Assembly: GCF_900114315.1 (NCBI RefSeq)
Contig: NZ_FOSQ01000003.1
Span: 310,001-374,000, forward strand
Origin: Falsiroseomonas stagni DSM 19981
GTDB taxonomy: Bacteria > Pseudomonadota > Alphaproteobacteria > Acetobacterales > Acetobacteraceae
Direction of reading: 5' to 3'
Length of the DNA stretch: 64,000 bases
Shown here piece after piece: positions 1-8,854 of this stretch (within the stretch, counting starts at the first letter, position 1; each line of letters opens with the position of its first letter). The notes beneath the pieces are model-generated. The model ran no database searches. It had not been told where the DNA came from and saw only the letters and a program-made list of their open reading frames with translations. The translations under genes were made by a program, and so were the position numbers.

Positions 1-58
1 CCAGCATGGGCACGCCGGGCGGGGCGGAGGCGGAGGAGTAGGGTGGCTGTGGCTGCCC

Positions 59-218
59 GGGGGGAACGCTGTTCCCCCCGTACCCCCCATGCCAAGGGCC
101 CCCTCCTTGACGGTTTGGGGCCCCTTGGAACCCTTCAATTGACGATGGTCCAGGGGGGTCTCCCCCCCAAATCTTCCACATGGGGCGGATGGGGTGGGGG
201 GAAGGCAGCGCCTTCCCC
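59..218. repeat. Composite hairpin-rich intergenic repeat (copy 1)
   Basis: Three inverted repeats follow each other. At 59-79 a 9-bp stem GGGGGGAAC has a 3-base loop. At 92-128 CCAAGGGCCCC faces GGGGCCCCTTGG. At 198-218 GGGGAAGGC/GCCTTCCCC has the loop AGC. Between them, from 141, is GACGATGGTCCAGGGGG. The same block and the same last hairpin recur at 10484-10546, so this is a dispersed element rather than one gene's terminator. Bases 1-58 hold no gene I can recognise. Confidence 0.7.
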
Positions 219-227
219 ACGGCGCAC

Positions 228-1343
228 GTGAAAATCCTCGAAATCACCAACGTCGATTTCTCGTTGCGCCACTTCCTCCTGCCCCTGATGCGCGGCCTGC
301 GGGACCGGGGGCATGAGGTGGTGGGCGTCTGCGCCGAGGGTCCCTTGCTGGACCTCCCCCGCGCCGAGGGTTTTCGCATCGCCCCCGTTCCCATGGCGCG
401 CAGCCTGAACCCTGTGGCGCAGGCGCGGGCGCTTTCGGCCCTTGTCGCCCTGATGCGGGCGGAGAAGCCGGACCTTGTCCACGCCCATATGCCGATCAGC
501 GGCTTGCTGGCGCGCACCGCCGCGCGCGTCACCGGCGTGCAGCGGATCGCCTATACCTGCCACGGCTTCCTCTTCAACCAGCCCGGCCCCTGGTGGCGAG
601 GCACCCTTGCCCTCAACCTCGAACGCGCCGCCGGCCGCATCACGGATACCTTCCTCACCGTGAGCGCGGAGGAGGCGGAGGATGCGCGGCGCCTCGGCAT
701 CCACCCGCACGCCACCGCCGTGCTGAACGGGCGCGACCCCGCCCGCTTCCGGCCGGACGCGGCGGCGCGGGCGCGGCTGCGGGCGGAACTCGGCGCGGGG
801 CCGGCGGATTGCGTCGTCATCGCCGTCTCCCGCCTCGTCCGCCACAAGGGGATTCCGGAGTTGCTGGCCGCGGCGCCGCCGGGCTGCACCTTGTGGATCG
901 TCGGCGAACGCCTGCCCTCCGACCATGGGGAGGATCTGGAGCCGCATTTCGCGCGCGCGGCGGCGGCGCTCGGCCCGAGGCTGAAGCGCCTGGGCTACCG
1001 GCACGACATCCCGGCGCTGATGGCGGCGGCCGATGTCTTCTGCCTGCCCTCCCACTTCGAGGGCCTGCCCATGTCCATCATCGAGGCGATGCTGACCGGC
1101 CTGCCCGTGGTGGCGACCGATATCCGCGGGCCGCGCGAGCAGGTGGTGGATGGCGAGACCGGGCTGCTGGTGCCCCCCGCCACCGTCGAACCGCTGGCCG
1201 ATGCCCTCTCGCGCCTCGCCGCCGATCCCGCGCTGCGCGCCGCGATGGGGGAGGCCGGCCGCGCCCGGGCGCTGGACCGTTTCGATGAGGCGAAGGTCGT
1301 GGCCCGCAGCATTGCATTGCTGGAAGGCACCAAACGCGGTTGA
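228..1343 (+). CDS. GT4-family glycosyltransferase
   Basis: Cytoplasmic glycosyltransferase with a GT-B fold, 371 residues, probably moving a sugar from a nucleotide donor to a surface glycan or lipid acceptor. The N-terminal Rossmann half starts [17 protein letters not shown]. The C-terminal half carries the GT4 signature EGLPMSIIE near residues 278-286 (the E-x7-E motif that holds the donor) and a [11 protein letters not shown] strand. I chose the GTG at 228 because it begins exactly at the family's first beta strand. An in-frame codon at 180 would add a tail encoded by the repeat. The last hairpin of that repeat ends only 9 bases before the GTG, and no clear ribosome-binding site is visible. 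The stop nearly touches purH. The acceptor cannot be told from sequence. Confidence 0.85.
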   Translation: MKILEITNVDFSLRHFLLPLMRGLRDRGHEVVGVCAEGPLLDLPRAEGFRIAPVPMARSLNPVAQARALSALVALMRAEKPDLVHAHMPISGLLARTAARVTGVQRIAYTCHGFLFNQPGPWWRGTLALNLERAAGRITDTFLTVSAEEAEDARRLGIHPHATAVLNGRDPARFRPDAAARARLRAELGAGPADCVVIAVSRLVRHKGIPELLAAAPPGCTLWIVGERLPSDHGEDLEPHFARAAAALGPRLKRLGYRHDIPALMAAADVFCLPSHFEGLPMSIIEAMLTGLPVVATDIRGPREQVVDGETGLLVPPATVEPLADALSRLAADPALRAAMGEAGRARALDRFDEAKVVARSIALLEGTKRG

Positions 1344-1363
1344 TGCCCCGGGGGGAGGGGTCT

Positions 1364-2950
1364 ATGCCGCGCCGCATGAGCCAGACCCTCCCCGTCCGCC
1401 GCGCGCTGCTCTCCGTCTCCGACAAGACGGGCATCGTCGAATTCGCCCGCTTCCTCGTCGCCCAGGGCGCCGAGATCCTCTCCACCGGCGGCACCGCCAG
1501 CGCCATCCGCGCGGCCGGCATCCCGGTGAAGGATGTGTCGGAGCACACGGGTTTTCCTGAGATTCTCGATGGCCGGGTGAAGACACTGGTGCCGCAGGTG
1601 CATGGCGGGCTGCTCGGCCGGCGGGACCTGGCCGACCACCTCGCGCAGATGGAGGCGCACGCCATCGCGCCGATCGACCTCGTCGCCGTGAACCTCTACC
1701 CCTTCGAGGCGACCGTCGCTAAGGGTGCCGAGTTCGAGGACTGCATCGAGAATATCGACATTGGCGGGCCCGCGATGATCCGCAGCGCCGCCAAGAATTT
1801 TGCTTCCGTTGTCGTCATCACGGAGCCCGAGCAGCTTTCCGAAGTGCGGGTGGAACTGGAAGACGGCGGCACCACGCTGGCACTGCGCCGGCGCCTTGCC
1901 CAGGCCGCCTATGCCCGCACGGCGGCCTATGACACCGCGATCTCCACCTGGTTCGCGGGCGAGAACAAGGATGTCTTTCCGCAGCGCCTGGCGGTCGCCG
2001 GCATTCTCCGCCAGGGCCTGCGCTACGGCGAGAACCCGCACCAGCAGGCCGCCTTCTACACCGATGGCAGCAACCGCCCCGGCATCGCCACCGCGCGCCA
2101 GGTCCAGGGCAAGGAACTGTCCTACAACAATCTGAACGACACCGACGCCGCCTTCGAATGCGTCGCCGAATTCGACGAGCCGAGCATCGTCATCGTCAAG
2201 CACGCCAATCCCTGCGGGGTGGCGACGGCGGCGAGCCTGGCGGAAGCCTGGGACCGCGCCCTGCTCTGCGACCCCGTCTCCGCCTTCGGCGGCATCGTCG
2301 CCGCCAACCGCGTGCTGGACGCCGCCGCTGCCGAGAAGATCGCCGCCATCTTCACGGAAGTGGTCGTGGCGCCGGATGCCGATGACGCCGCGAAGGCGGT
2401 CTTCGCCCGCAAGAAGAGTTTGCGTTTGTTGCTGACGGGCGGGCTGCCCGACCCCGCCGCGCCGGGGCGGCTGGTGAAGTCCGTGGCCGGCGGCTTCCTC
2501 GCCCAGTCCCGCGACAATGGGCGGGTGACGGAGGGGGCGCTGCGCGTGGTGACGCAGCGCGCGCCGAGCGCGCAGGAGATGCGCGACCTCCTCTTCGCCT
2601 TCCGGGTCTGCAAACACGTGAAATCCAACGCCATCGTCTATGCGAAGGACCTGGCCACGGTCGGCATCGGCGCGGGGCAGATGAACCGCGTCGAATCCTC
2701 CCGCATCGCGGCGTGGAAGTCGGAAGCGGCGGCCAAGGCGGCCGGTCTCGACCAGCCGCTGGCACTCGGCTCCGTCGTCGCCTCCGACGCCTTCTTCCCC
2801 TTTGCCGATGGGCTGGAGACCGCCGCGGCGGCCGGCGCCACCGCCGTCATCCAGCCCGGGGGATCGATGCGGGACGCGGAGGTGATCGCGGCCGCCGACA
2901 AGGCCGGGCTAGCGATGGTGTTCACGGGAATGCGGCATTTCCGCCACTGA
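1364..2950 (+). CDS. purH: Bifunctional AICAR formyltransferase / IMP cyclohydrolase
   Basis: Catalyses the last two steps of de novo purine synthesis: formylation of AICAR by 10-formyl-THF, then ring closure to IMP. The N-terminal cyclohydrolase domain (about 1-150) shows [18 protein letters not shown] and [14 protein letters not shown]. The transformylase domain follows, with the catalytic Lys-His pair in [11 protein letters not shown]. From the ATG at 1364 the protein is 528 residues, matching E. coli PurH, and a GGAGGGG sits 3-4 bases upstream. The ATG at 1376 is an alternative. The gene follows the glycosyltransferase by 20 bases, so co-transcription is possible although the functions are unrelated. 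Confidence 0.97.
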   Translation: MPRRMSQTLPVRRALLSVSDKTGIVEFARFLVAQGAEILSTGGTASAIRAAGIPVKDVSEHTGFPEILDGRVKTLVPQVHGGLLGRRDLADHLAQMEAHAIAPIDLVAVNLYPFEATVAKGAEFEDCIENIDIGGPAMIRSAAKNFASVVVITEPEQLSEVRVELEDGGTTLALRRRLAQAAYARTAAYDTAISTWFAGENKDVFPQRLAVAGILRQGLRYGENPHQQAAFYTDGSNRPGIATARQVQGKELSYNNLNDTDAAFECVAEFDEPSIVIVKHANPCGVATAASLAEAWDRALLCDPVSAFGGIVAANRVLDAAAAEKIAAIFTEVVVAPDADDAAKAVFARKKSLRLLLTGGLPDPAAPGRLVKSVAGGFLAQSRDNGRVTEGALRVVTQRAPSAQEMRDLLFAFRVCKHVKSNAIVYAKDLATVGIGAGQMNRVESSRIAAWKSEAAAKAAGLDQPLALGSVVASDAFFPFADGLETAAAAGATAVIQPGGSMRDAEVIAAADKAGLAMVFTGMRHFRH

Positions 2951-2967
2951 GCGCGACGACTTGATGC

Positions 2968-2991
2968 GGATTCATCGAAATCCTTGAATCC
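2968..2991. promoter_or_regulatory. Inverted repeat upstream of the sbtA-like gene
   Basis: GGATTCA (2968-2974) and TGAATCC (2985-2991) form a perfect 7-bp inverted repeat with a 10-base spacer. It lies 18 bases after the purH stop and about 130 bases before the transporter start. No T-run follows, so it could be an operator as easily as a terminator. Confidence 0.3.
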
Positions 2992-3121
2992 GGCCCCGCG
3001 ACAGCGGCTACAGCACGCTGCGCGAGCGGACGCGAACGCATCCCGGTCCTGCGTCAGCAACCCATGAGTGGCAGCCAGCCGGACGGTGCGACGGCAGGCG
3101 CCACCAGCCCGGAAGGCACCC

Positions 3122-4081
3122 GTGCCCGAAATCCTCTCCCTTCTTCCGCCCCCGGTGATGTTCTTCGTCCTCGGCTTCGCCGCGGGGCTCCTCCGCGCCG
3201 ACCTGTCGATCCCGGAGGCGCTGGCCCGCGCCCTGTCGATCTACCTGATGATCGCGATCGGCCTGAAGGGCGGCGCGGCGCTGGCGAGCCCGGGGGCGAC
3301 GGAAGGGCTGTGGGCGGCGCTCGCGCTCGGCATCGGCCTGTCCTTCCTGCTGCCGCTGCCGGCCTTCCTGTTCCTGCGCGGCGCCCTGCGGATCGAACGG
3401 GAGACGGCGGCCGCCATCTCAGGCCATTACGGCTCGGTCTCCGTCGTCACCTACGCCGCCGCCGCCGGCACACTGGCGACACTCGGCGTGGCGCAGGAGG
3501 GGTTCATGCCCGCTGTCCTCGCCGCCATGGAAACCCCCGCCATCCTGACGGCGCTGCTGCTGGCAAGGCTTGGCGCCGGGCCGGACCAGCCGCGGCTGAA
3601 TGCGGGCAAGCTGGCGCATGAGGTGCTGCTGAACGGGCCGGTGGTGCTGCTGCTCGGCAGTTTCCTGATCGGCTTCCTCGCCGGCGCGCCCGGGCGCCAG
3701 CAACTGGCCCCCTTCACCGAGGCGCTTTTCCCCGGCGCGCTCTGCCTGTTCCTGCTGGAGATGGGGCTGATGGCGGTGCGCCAGCTTCGTGCCGGCGGGC
3801 GGGGCCTGTCCTGGGGGCTGGTCGGCTTCGGCATGGCGATGCCGCTGCTGGGGGGCACGGCGGGGCTGCTGGGCGCGCAGGCCATCGGCCTGTCGACCGG
3901 CGGCATCGCGCTGATGGCGGTGCTGTCGGGTTCCGCCAGCTACATCGCGGTGCCCGCGGCCATGCGCCTGGCCTTGCCGCGGGCCGATGCGGGTGTCTAT
4001 GTCACCCTCTCCGTCGCCGTGTCCTTTCCCTTCAACATCCTGGTGGGAATCCCGCTCTGGGTGAAACTGGCCGGGGCCTGA
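3122..4081 (+). CDS. sbtA: SbtA-type sodium-dependent bicarbonate transporter
   Basis: Integral inner-membrane protein of 319 residues with about ten hydrophobic segments. It belongs to the SbtA family (DUF897), whose cyanobacterial members take up bicarbonate with sodium. Family features are two inverted halves, the first with [16 protein letters not shown] and [15 protein letters not shown], the second with [19 protein letters not shown] chose the GTG at 3122, preceded by GGAAGG, because the protein then starts at the first membrane segment; an upstream codon at 3068 would add an 18-residue polar tail. It is followed after 2 bases by the PII-like gene and then a carbonic anhydrase, the partner set expected of SbtA. 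Transport of bicarbonate itself is inferred from family and context. Confidence 0.85.
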   Translation: MPEILSLLPPPVMFFVLGFAAGLLRADLSIPEALARALSIYLMIAIGLKGGAALASPGATEGLWAALALGIGLSFLLPLPAFLFLRGALRIERETAAAISGHYGSVSVVTYAAAAGTLATLGVAQEGFMPAVLAAMETPAILTALLLARLGAGPDQPRLNAGKLAHEVLLNGPVVLLLGSFLIGFLAGAPGRQQLAPFTEALFPGALCLFLLEMGLMAVRQLRAGGRGLSWGLVGFGMAMPLLGGTAGLLGAQAIGLSTGGIALMAVLSGSASYIAVPAAMRLALPRADAGVYVTLSVAVSFPFNILVGIPLWVKLAGA

Positions 4082-4083
4082 CC

Positions 4084-4386
4084 ATGCATCACCGCAAGCG
4101 CATCGAGATCGTCGTGGAGCGCGTCCGCGCCGATGACGTCACGGACCTGCTCGACCGCCTTGGCGCCACGGGCTGGACCATCCTGCCCGTGCTGTCCGGC
4201 CGCGGGCGGCGGGGCGTGCGGCTCGGCGGCGATCTGTCCGGCGTGCTCGACAACGTCGTCATCGTCTGCATCGCGAGTGAGGCGGTGACGGCACGCGTGC
4301 TGGACGCCAGTGACGAATTGCTGGGCGCGCGCCCGGCCATTGTCAGCATCACCGACTGCACCGTCCTGCGCGCCGACCATTTCTGA
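4084..4386 (+). CDS. sbtB: PII-like regulator of the bicarbonate transporter (SbtB-like)
   Basis: A 100-residue protein with the ferredoxin-like beta-alpha-beta pattern of PII-like proteins: IEIVVERVRADDVTDLLDRLGATGWT, a T-loop segment rich in Gly and Arg (about 38-50), a second half VVIVCIASEAVTARVLDAS, and the terminal strand ending TVLRADHF seen in SbtB proteins. SbtB binds adenine nucleotides and, in cyanobacteria, cAMP, and controls SbtA. It lies directly between the transporter and the carbonic anhydrase. No Cys-based C-terminal redox loop, present in some cyanobacterial SbtB, is visible. Which ligand it senses here is unknown. Confidence 0.8.
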   Translation: MHHRKRIEIVVERVRADDVTDLLDRLGATGWTILPVLSGRGRRGVRLGGDLSGVLDNVVIVCIASEAVTARVLDASDELLGARPAIVSITDCTVLRADHF

Positions 4387-4402
4387 ACAGGGGCTCGTGC
4401 CG

Positions 4403-5011
4403 ATGCAGCGCCTGCTCGACGGGTATCGGCGCTTCCGGGAAGACACCTGGCCGCAGCAGCGCGCGCGGTTCGAGGCCCTGGCCGCGCAGGGCCAGCGGCC
4501 GCGCACCATGATCATCGCCTGCTCCGACAGCCGCGTGGACCCGCAGATGATCTTCGCGGCGGCGCCGGGGGAGCTGTTCATCGTCCGCAACGTCGCGAAC
4601 CTTGTCCCACCCTACATGCCGGACGCCGCCTTCCACGGCACCAGCGCGGCGGTGGAATTCGCGGTCCGCGTGCTGGGGGTGAAGGACCTGGTCGTGATGG
4701 GCCATGCGCTGTGCGGCGGCATCCGCGCGCTGCGCGAAGGCGTCCCGGTGGAAGCCGGGGACTTCATCGCGGGCTGGATCAACATCGCGGCCCGCGCGCG
4801 CGACGCCGGCCTGCGCTGCGACACGCCGGAAGCGGCGCAGGAGGCCTGCGAGCATGAGGCCGTCCGCATCTCCCTCGCCAACCTCCTGACCTTTCCCTGG
4901 GTGGCGGAGGCGGTGGAGGCGGGCACGCTCGCGCTGCATGGCGCGCATTTCGGCGTGGCGACGGGCCGCCTGGTGCTGATGGACGCGCAAGGGCGTTTCG
5001 CGCCGGCGTGA
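4403..5011 (+). CDS. Beta-class carbonic anhydrase
   Basis: Zinc enzyme interconverting CO2 and bicarbonate in the cytoplasm, 202 residues. The zinc ligands and the Asp-Arg dyad are visible: Cys40, Asp42 and Arg44 in IIACSDSR, then His101 and Cys104 in VVMGHALCGG. I chose the ATG at 4403, nine bases after an AGGGG; a GTG at 4397 is also possible. It lies 16 bases after the SbtB-like gene, and all three genes read the same way. The likely job is to balance imported bicarbonate against CO2 for carboxylases such as acetyl-CoA, pyruvate or PEP carboxylase. No RuBisCO or carboxysome gene is in the window. Confidence 0.92.
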   Translation: MQRLLDGYRRFREDTWPQQRARFEALAAQGQRPRTMIIACSDSRVDPQMIFAAAPGELFIVRNVANLVPPYMPDAAFHGTSAAVEFAVRVLGVKDLVVMGHALCGGIRALREGVPVEAGDFIAGWINIAARARDAGLRCDTPEAAQEACEHEAVRISLANLLTFPWVAEAVEAGTLALHGAHFGVATGRLVLMDAQGRFAPA

Positions 5012-5024
5012 TCGCCATGGCAGG

Positions 5025-6080
5025 ATGGCACCGACGAATCGGGGGATTCCGGTGCCGGACTGGCTGCCCATCGCGCTGATCGCGGGCGTCGCCGCCCTGG
5101 CGGTGCTGCTGCTGATGCTGGCGCTGCGCGGCCGCGCCGCCGAACGCATGGACCGCATCGCGGCCACGCTGGATGCCATCACCGCCGCGCAGGAACGCCT
5201 CGCCGCCCGCACCGACGAACGGATGCGGGAACAGGAACGCGCGCTCGGCCAGCGGCTGGACGTGGCGGCGGAACGCACCCAGGCCACGGCCAGCGCCATC
5301 CAGCAGCGGCTTTCCGTGATCGACAGCGCGCGGCAGAACATCGAGGCGCTGGGCGGGCAGGTGACGTCGCTCGCTGCCGTGCTCGGCAACAAGCAGGCGC
5401 GCGGGGCATTGGGGGAGGTGCAGCTGCGCGACCTGGTGCAGGACCGGCTGCCGCCATCGGGCTTCGCCTGGCAGCACACCCTGTCCAACGGCACGCGCTG
5501 CGACTGCCTGATCCGCCTGCCCTTCCCGCCCGGCCCGATCGCGGTGGACAGCAAGTTCCCCCTCGAAGCCTGGGCGGCGATGCAGGATGCGCCGGATGTG
5601 ACGTCGCGCGCGCAGGCCGCCCGCCGCTTCGCCGCCGATATCCGCCGGCACGTCGATGATATCTCGAAAAAATACCTGATCCCCGGGGAGACGGCGGAAG
5701 GCGCGCTGATGTTCCTGCCCTCGGAGGCCATCCACGCGGCGCTTCTGGCGCAGCATGGCGACCTGTTCGCGGAGGCCGCGCGGCGCGGCGTGCATATCGT
5801 GGGCCCGTCCAGCTTCTGGGCCGTGCTCAACACCATGCGCGGCCTGTTGCGCGATGCGCGCCTGCAGGATGAGGCGCGGCGCATCCGCCAGCAGGTGGAG
5901 GCGCTGGCGGAGGAGACCTCGCGCCTCGAACGCCGCGTCGGCGCGCTGCGCGGCCACTACGCCGCCATGGCGCAGGACATGCGGGATATCGAGGTCACGG
6001 CGGAGAAGATCGCGCGCCGCGGCGATGCGATCCGCGCCCTCGACATCCCCGATGAGACCCCTCGAAAGGCCGCGGAATGA
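5025..6080 (+). CDS. rmuC: DNA recombination protein RmuC
   Basis: RmuC-family protein of 351 residues, thought to limit recombination between inverted repeats. An N-terminal membrane segment (LPIALIAGVAALAVLLLMLA) is followed by a coiled-coil stretch (about 40-110) and then the nuclease-like RmuC domain with GALGEVQLRDLV, LIRLPFPPGPIAVDSKFPLEAW and ALMFLPSEA. A GTG at 5052 just before the membrane segment is an alternative start with a closer G-rich site. Its stop overlaps the next start by 4 bases (ATGA), so it is translationally coupled to the nucleoside transporter. No genetic link to the carbonic anhydrase is implied. Confidence 0.93.
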   Translation: MAPTNRGIPVPDWLPIALIAGVAALAVLLLMLALRGRAAERMDRIAATLDAITAAQERLAARTDERMREQERALGQRLDVAAERTQATASAIQQRLSVIDSARQNIEALGGQVTSLAAVLGNKQARGALGEVQLRDLVQDRLPPSGFAWQHTLSNGTRCDCLIRLPFPPGPIAVDSKFPLEAWAAMQDAPDVTSRAQAARRFAADIRRHVDDISKKYLIPGETAEGALMFLPSEAIHAALLAQHGDLFAEAARRGVHIVGPSSFWAVLNTMRGLLRDARLQDEARRIRQQVEALAEETSRLERRVGALRGHYAAMAQDMRDIEVTAEKIARRGDAIRALDIPDETPRKAAE

Positions 6081-7327
6081 GTGCGTTGCAGATCCAATCC
6101 GGCCTTGGCCTGCTGGCCCTGGCGCTGCTGGCCTGGGTGCTGGGCGGGTGCCGGCGGGGGGTGCCCTGGCGGGTGATCCTGGCGGGGCTCGTGTTGCAGA
6201 TCGTGCTGGCGGCCGCGCTGCTGCACATCGCGCCGCTGCGTGCCGCCTTCGCGCTGATCGGCCGCGCGGTGGATGCGCTGGCGGCGGCGACGAAGGAAGG
6301 CACCACCCTGGTCTTCGGCTATCTCGGCGGTGGCCCGCTGCCCTTCGCGGAGCCCTTCCCCGGCGCGGGCTTCATCCTGTTCTTCCAGGGCCTGCCGCTG
6401 GTGCTGGTCGTGGGTGCGCTGTCCGCCCTGCTCTACCACTGGCGCATCCTGCCGGTGGTCGTCGCCGCCCTGGCGAAGGTGCTCTCGGGAACACTCGGCA
6501 TCGGCGGCGCCACGGGCTTTTCCGTCGCCGCCAATGTCTTCGTCGGCATGGTGGAGGCGCCGCTGCTGATCCGCCCCTGGCTGGCCCGGCTGACGACCAG
6601 CGAGATGTTCGTGGTGATGACGGCGGGGTTGGCCACCATCAGCGGCAACATGCTGGTGGTCTATGCCTTCATGATCGCCCCCGTCGTGCCGGATGCGGCG
6701 GGGCAGCTGCTGGTGGCGTCGCTGATCGCCGCCCCCGCTTCCATCGTCGCCGCGCTGCTGATGATCCCGCCCCGACCCGGCGAGGTGCCGGATGCCGGGG
6801 AGCAGGCCGAGGCCCCCCGCCTCTACGACAGCGCGATGGAGGCGGTGGTCCGCGGCACGATGGATGGGCTGCAATTGCTGTTCGGCATCATGGCCATGCT
6901 GATCGTCTTCGTGGCGCTGGTGGCGCTGGTGAACATGGTGCTGGAACCCGTCACGGGCCTCACCTTGCAGGTCATCGCGGCCTGGCTGTTCTGGCCGCTG
7001 GCCTTTGCCATGGGCGTGCCGCTGGAACACGTCGGCACCGTCGCGCAGTCGCTCGGCATCAAGGTCGTGGTGAATGAGTTCGTCTCCTACCTCCAGCTCG
7101 CGACCAGTGGCGGGCAGGGGCTGGACGGGCGCTCGCGGCTGATCCTGACCTATGCGCTCTGCGGCTTCACCAATTTCGGCTCCGTCGGCATCATGCTGGG
7201 GGGGATGACGGCGATGGTGCCGGAACGGCGCGCGGATATCGTCCGGCTGGGGCTGCCCGCGCTGGTGGCGGCGATGATCGCCTGCTGCATGACGGGCGCG
7301 GTGGTGGGGATGCTGGTCGCGCCGTGA
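6077..7327 (+). CDS. CNT-family (NupC-type) nucleoside transporter
   Basis: Inner-membrane concentrative nucleoside transporter of 416 residues. The three CNT parts are visible in order: an N-terminal region, the gate domain with GTLGIGGATGFSVAANVFVGMVEAPLLI and TAGLATISGNMLVVYA, and the C-terminal domain with MGVPLEHVGTVAQSLGIKVVVNEFVSYL and ALCGFTNFGSVGIMLGG. CNT proteins bring nucleosides in with sodium or protons. Its start overlaps the rmuC stop and its own stop overlaps the next GTG. Substrate preference between purine and pyrimidine nucleosides cannot be read. Confidence 0.93.
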   Translation: MSALQIQSGLGLLALALLAWVLGGCRRGVPWRVILAGLVLQIVLAAALLHIAPLRAAFALIGRAVDALAAATKEGTTLVFGYLGGGPLPFAEPFPGAGFILFFQGLPLVLVVGALSALLYHWRILPVVVAALAKVLSGTLGIGGATGFSVAANVFVGMVEAPLLIRPWLARLTTSEMFVVMTAGLATISGNMLVVYAFMIAPVVPDAAGQLLVASLIAAPASIVAALLMIPPRPGEVPDAGEQAEAPRLYDSAMEAVVRGTMDGLQLLFGIMAMLIVFVALVALVNMVLEPVTGLTLQVIAAWLFWPLAFAMGVPLEHVGTVAQSLGIKVVVNEFVSYLQLATSGGQGLDGRSRLILTYALCGFTNFGSVGIMLGGMTAMVPERRADIVRLGLPALVAAMIACCMTGAVVGMLVAP

Positions 7328-8445
7328 CGGAGCCGCCGGCCGCGCTCCGCCAGGTGCTGCTGCCGGGGGAGGAGGTCTGCTGGCACGGCCGGCCCCGTGC
7401 CACGGAGGGGATCGGCTGGGGCATCGGCCTGTCGCTGTTCGGCATCTTCTGGACGGTGATGGTCGCGCGGGCGCCCTTCGACGGCCCAATCTTCATCAAC
7501 AATGTTCCGGTCGACGACCCGGCGACGCGGTGGGCGGCATGGGCCGTCTTCCTGTTCGTCGGCATCGCGATGAGCTTGGCGCTCCCGGGCCTGATGATGG
7601 CCGTCCGTCGCACCGCCTATGCGGTCACGGACCGCCGGGTGCTGGAAGTGATGCGCCTGCCGGTCATCGGCAGCCTGCACAGCTACCTGCCCGCGCGCAT
7701 CTGGGGGACGGAGCGGGCCAACAAGCGCGGCGCGGAGGCGACCGGCTGCCTCGATATCCTGCGCCCCGCGCCGTCGGGACAGCCGGCTGGCGCCGGCGGG
7801 GCGCTGGTCCGGTTCTTCGCGATCCAGGACGACATCGGCGCGCAGGCCGCGGTCCATGCGTTGGTCGCGGCGCCCCGGCCGACCATGCACGACGCGCCAG
7901 GGCCGGCGCCGGCCCTGCAGGCGCTGTTCGATCCGACGCTCCGGCCTGGCGAGGCGCTGCTCTGGGCCGCGCAGCCCGACCGTGCCGCCTATGCCTGGGC
8001 CACGCTGGTGCCCTCGGTGCTGATCCTGTTCTTCCTCTCCCCGGTCTTCGTCGCGCTGCTCGGCGACCAGTTCAGCGATCCCATGGCCATCGGCTACGGC
8101 GCCTTCCTGCTGGTGGCGCCGGGGCTCGCCTGGCGCCGGGCGTCCTTCACCGCCTACGGCGTCACGACGGAGCGCGTCATCGTGCTGGACCGCCGCCCGG
8201 CCCGGGGCATCAGGACGACCTGGCCGCTGGGTGTGATCGAGCGCATCGAGCGCAGCTGGCCGCTGGCCGGGGCCGGCAGCCTGGCGGTGAGACATGCGCG
8301 GGACCGGGATGCGGAGGGCCATCCCGCAAGGCTGGTGCTGCGCGCCCTGCCCGATGCCGCCGCGGCCGAGGCCGCGCTCTTCGTCGCGCTCGACGGGTTG
8401 CGGCGTGACGCGGCGGCGCCGACGCGCCAGGATGCCACGCCATGA
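7324..8445 (+). CDS. Membrane protein with two PH-like repeat halves
   Basis: Unknown function, 373 residues. It is built of two similar halves. Each begins with an (L/R)PGE motif plus a Trp (LLPGEEVCWHGRP at about 17, LRPGEALLWAAQP at about 205), then two membrane segments, then an AYAVTDRRVL / AYGVTTERVIVLDRRP strand typical of bacterial PH-like (bPH) domains. This looks like an internal duplication of a TM-bPH unit. The start is a GTG overlapping the transporter stop (GTGA), and its stop overlaps the RidA gene (ATGA). No catalytic residues are evident. Coupling suggests a shared transcript with rmuC, the transporter and RidA. Confidence 0.7.
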   Translation: MTEPPAALRQVLLPGEEVCWHGRPRATEGIGWGIGLSLFGIFWTVMVARAPFDGPIFINNVPVDDPATRWAAWAVFLFVGIAMSLALPGLMMAVRRTAYAVTDRRVLEVMRLPVIGSLHSYLPARIWGTERANKRGAEATGCLDILRPAPSGQPAGAGGALVRFFAIQDDIGAQAAVHALVAAPRPTMHDAPGPAPALQALFDPTLRPGEALLWAAQPDRAAYAWATLVPSVLILFFLSPVFVALLGDQFSDPMAIGYGAFLLVAPGLAWRRASFTAYGVTTERVIVLDRRPARGIRTTWPLGVIERIERSWPLAGAGSLAVRHARDRDAEGHPARLVLRALPDAAAAEAALFVALDGLRRDAAAPTRQDATP

Positions 8446-8849
8446 TCTCCTTCATCGAACAGCCGGAACCCGGCAGCCCGCGCCCCTTCAGCCGCGCCAC
8501 GCGCGCTGGCGGCCTGGTCTTCGTCTCCGGCCATTCCGCGCCGCACGACCCCGCCCGCGGCATCCATCGCGGCGCGACGCCGGCGGAGGAGGTTCGGAAC
8601 GCACTGGCGGAGGTGGCGCGCATCCTGGCGGAGGCCGCGTCCAGCCTGGAGCGCGTGGTGCAGGTGACGATGCTCATCACCGATCCCGCCGACTACGCCG
8701 CGCTCAACGCCGAATATGTGAAGCACTTCCCGAAGGGGCTGCCCGCCCGCCACACGGCGCGCTTCGGCGTGCCGACCGAGGCCCGCGTCGCCTTTTCCTG
8801 CATCGCTATCGAAGACAAGCGGCCCGATCGGGCCGTGGCCGGAGACTGA
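8442..8849 (+). CDS. RidA (YjgF/UK114) family deaminase
   Basis: A 135-residue RidA-family protein. RidA enzymes hydrolyse reactive enamine/imine intermediates released by PLP enzymes. Visible family pieces are GGLVFVSGHSA, AEEVRNALAEVARILAEA, RVVQVTMLITDPADYAALNAEY and PARHTARFGVP with the conserved Arg. The shorter C-terminal motif differs from classic RidA, so it may be an Rid2-7 subgroup member. The start overlaps the preceding gene by 4 bases, and a PLP aminotransferase begins 5 bases after its stop. The pairing suggests this RidA handles products of that aminotransferase. Confidence 0.88.
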   Translation: MISFIEQPEPGSPRPFSRATRAGGLVFVSGHSAPHDPARGIHRGATPAEEVRNALAEVARILAEAASSLERVVQVTMLITDPADYAALNAEYVKHFPKGLPARHTARFGVPTEARVAFSCIAIEDKRPDRAVAGD

Positions 8850-8854
8850 CCGCC

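Noticed and set aside
135-1055. 306-residue minus-strand frame over the glycosyltransferase
   Set aside because: Shadow frame with Arg/Gly-rich composition; the + strand has a clear GT4 protein.
3122-5011. Evidence for carboxysomes or autotrophy
   Set aside because: The bicarbonate genes alone do not show it; no RuBisCO, shell or Calvin-cycle gene is in the window.
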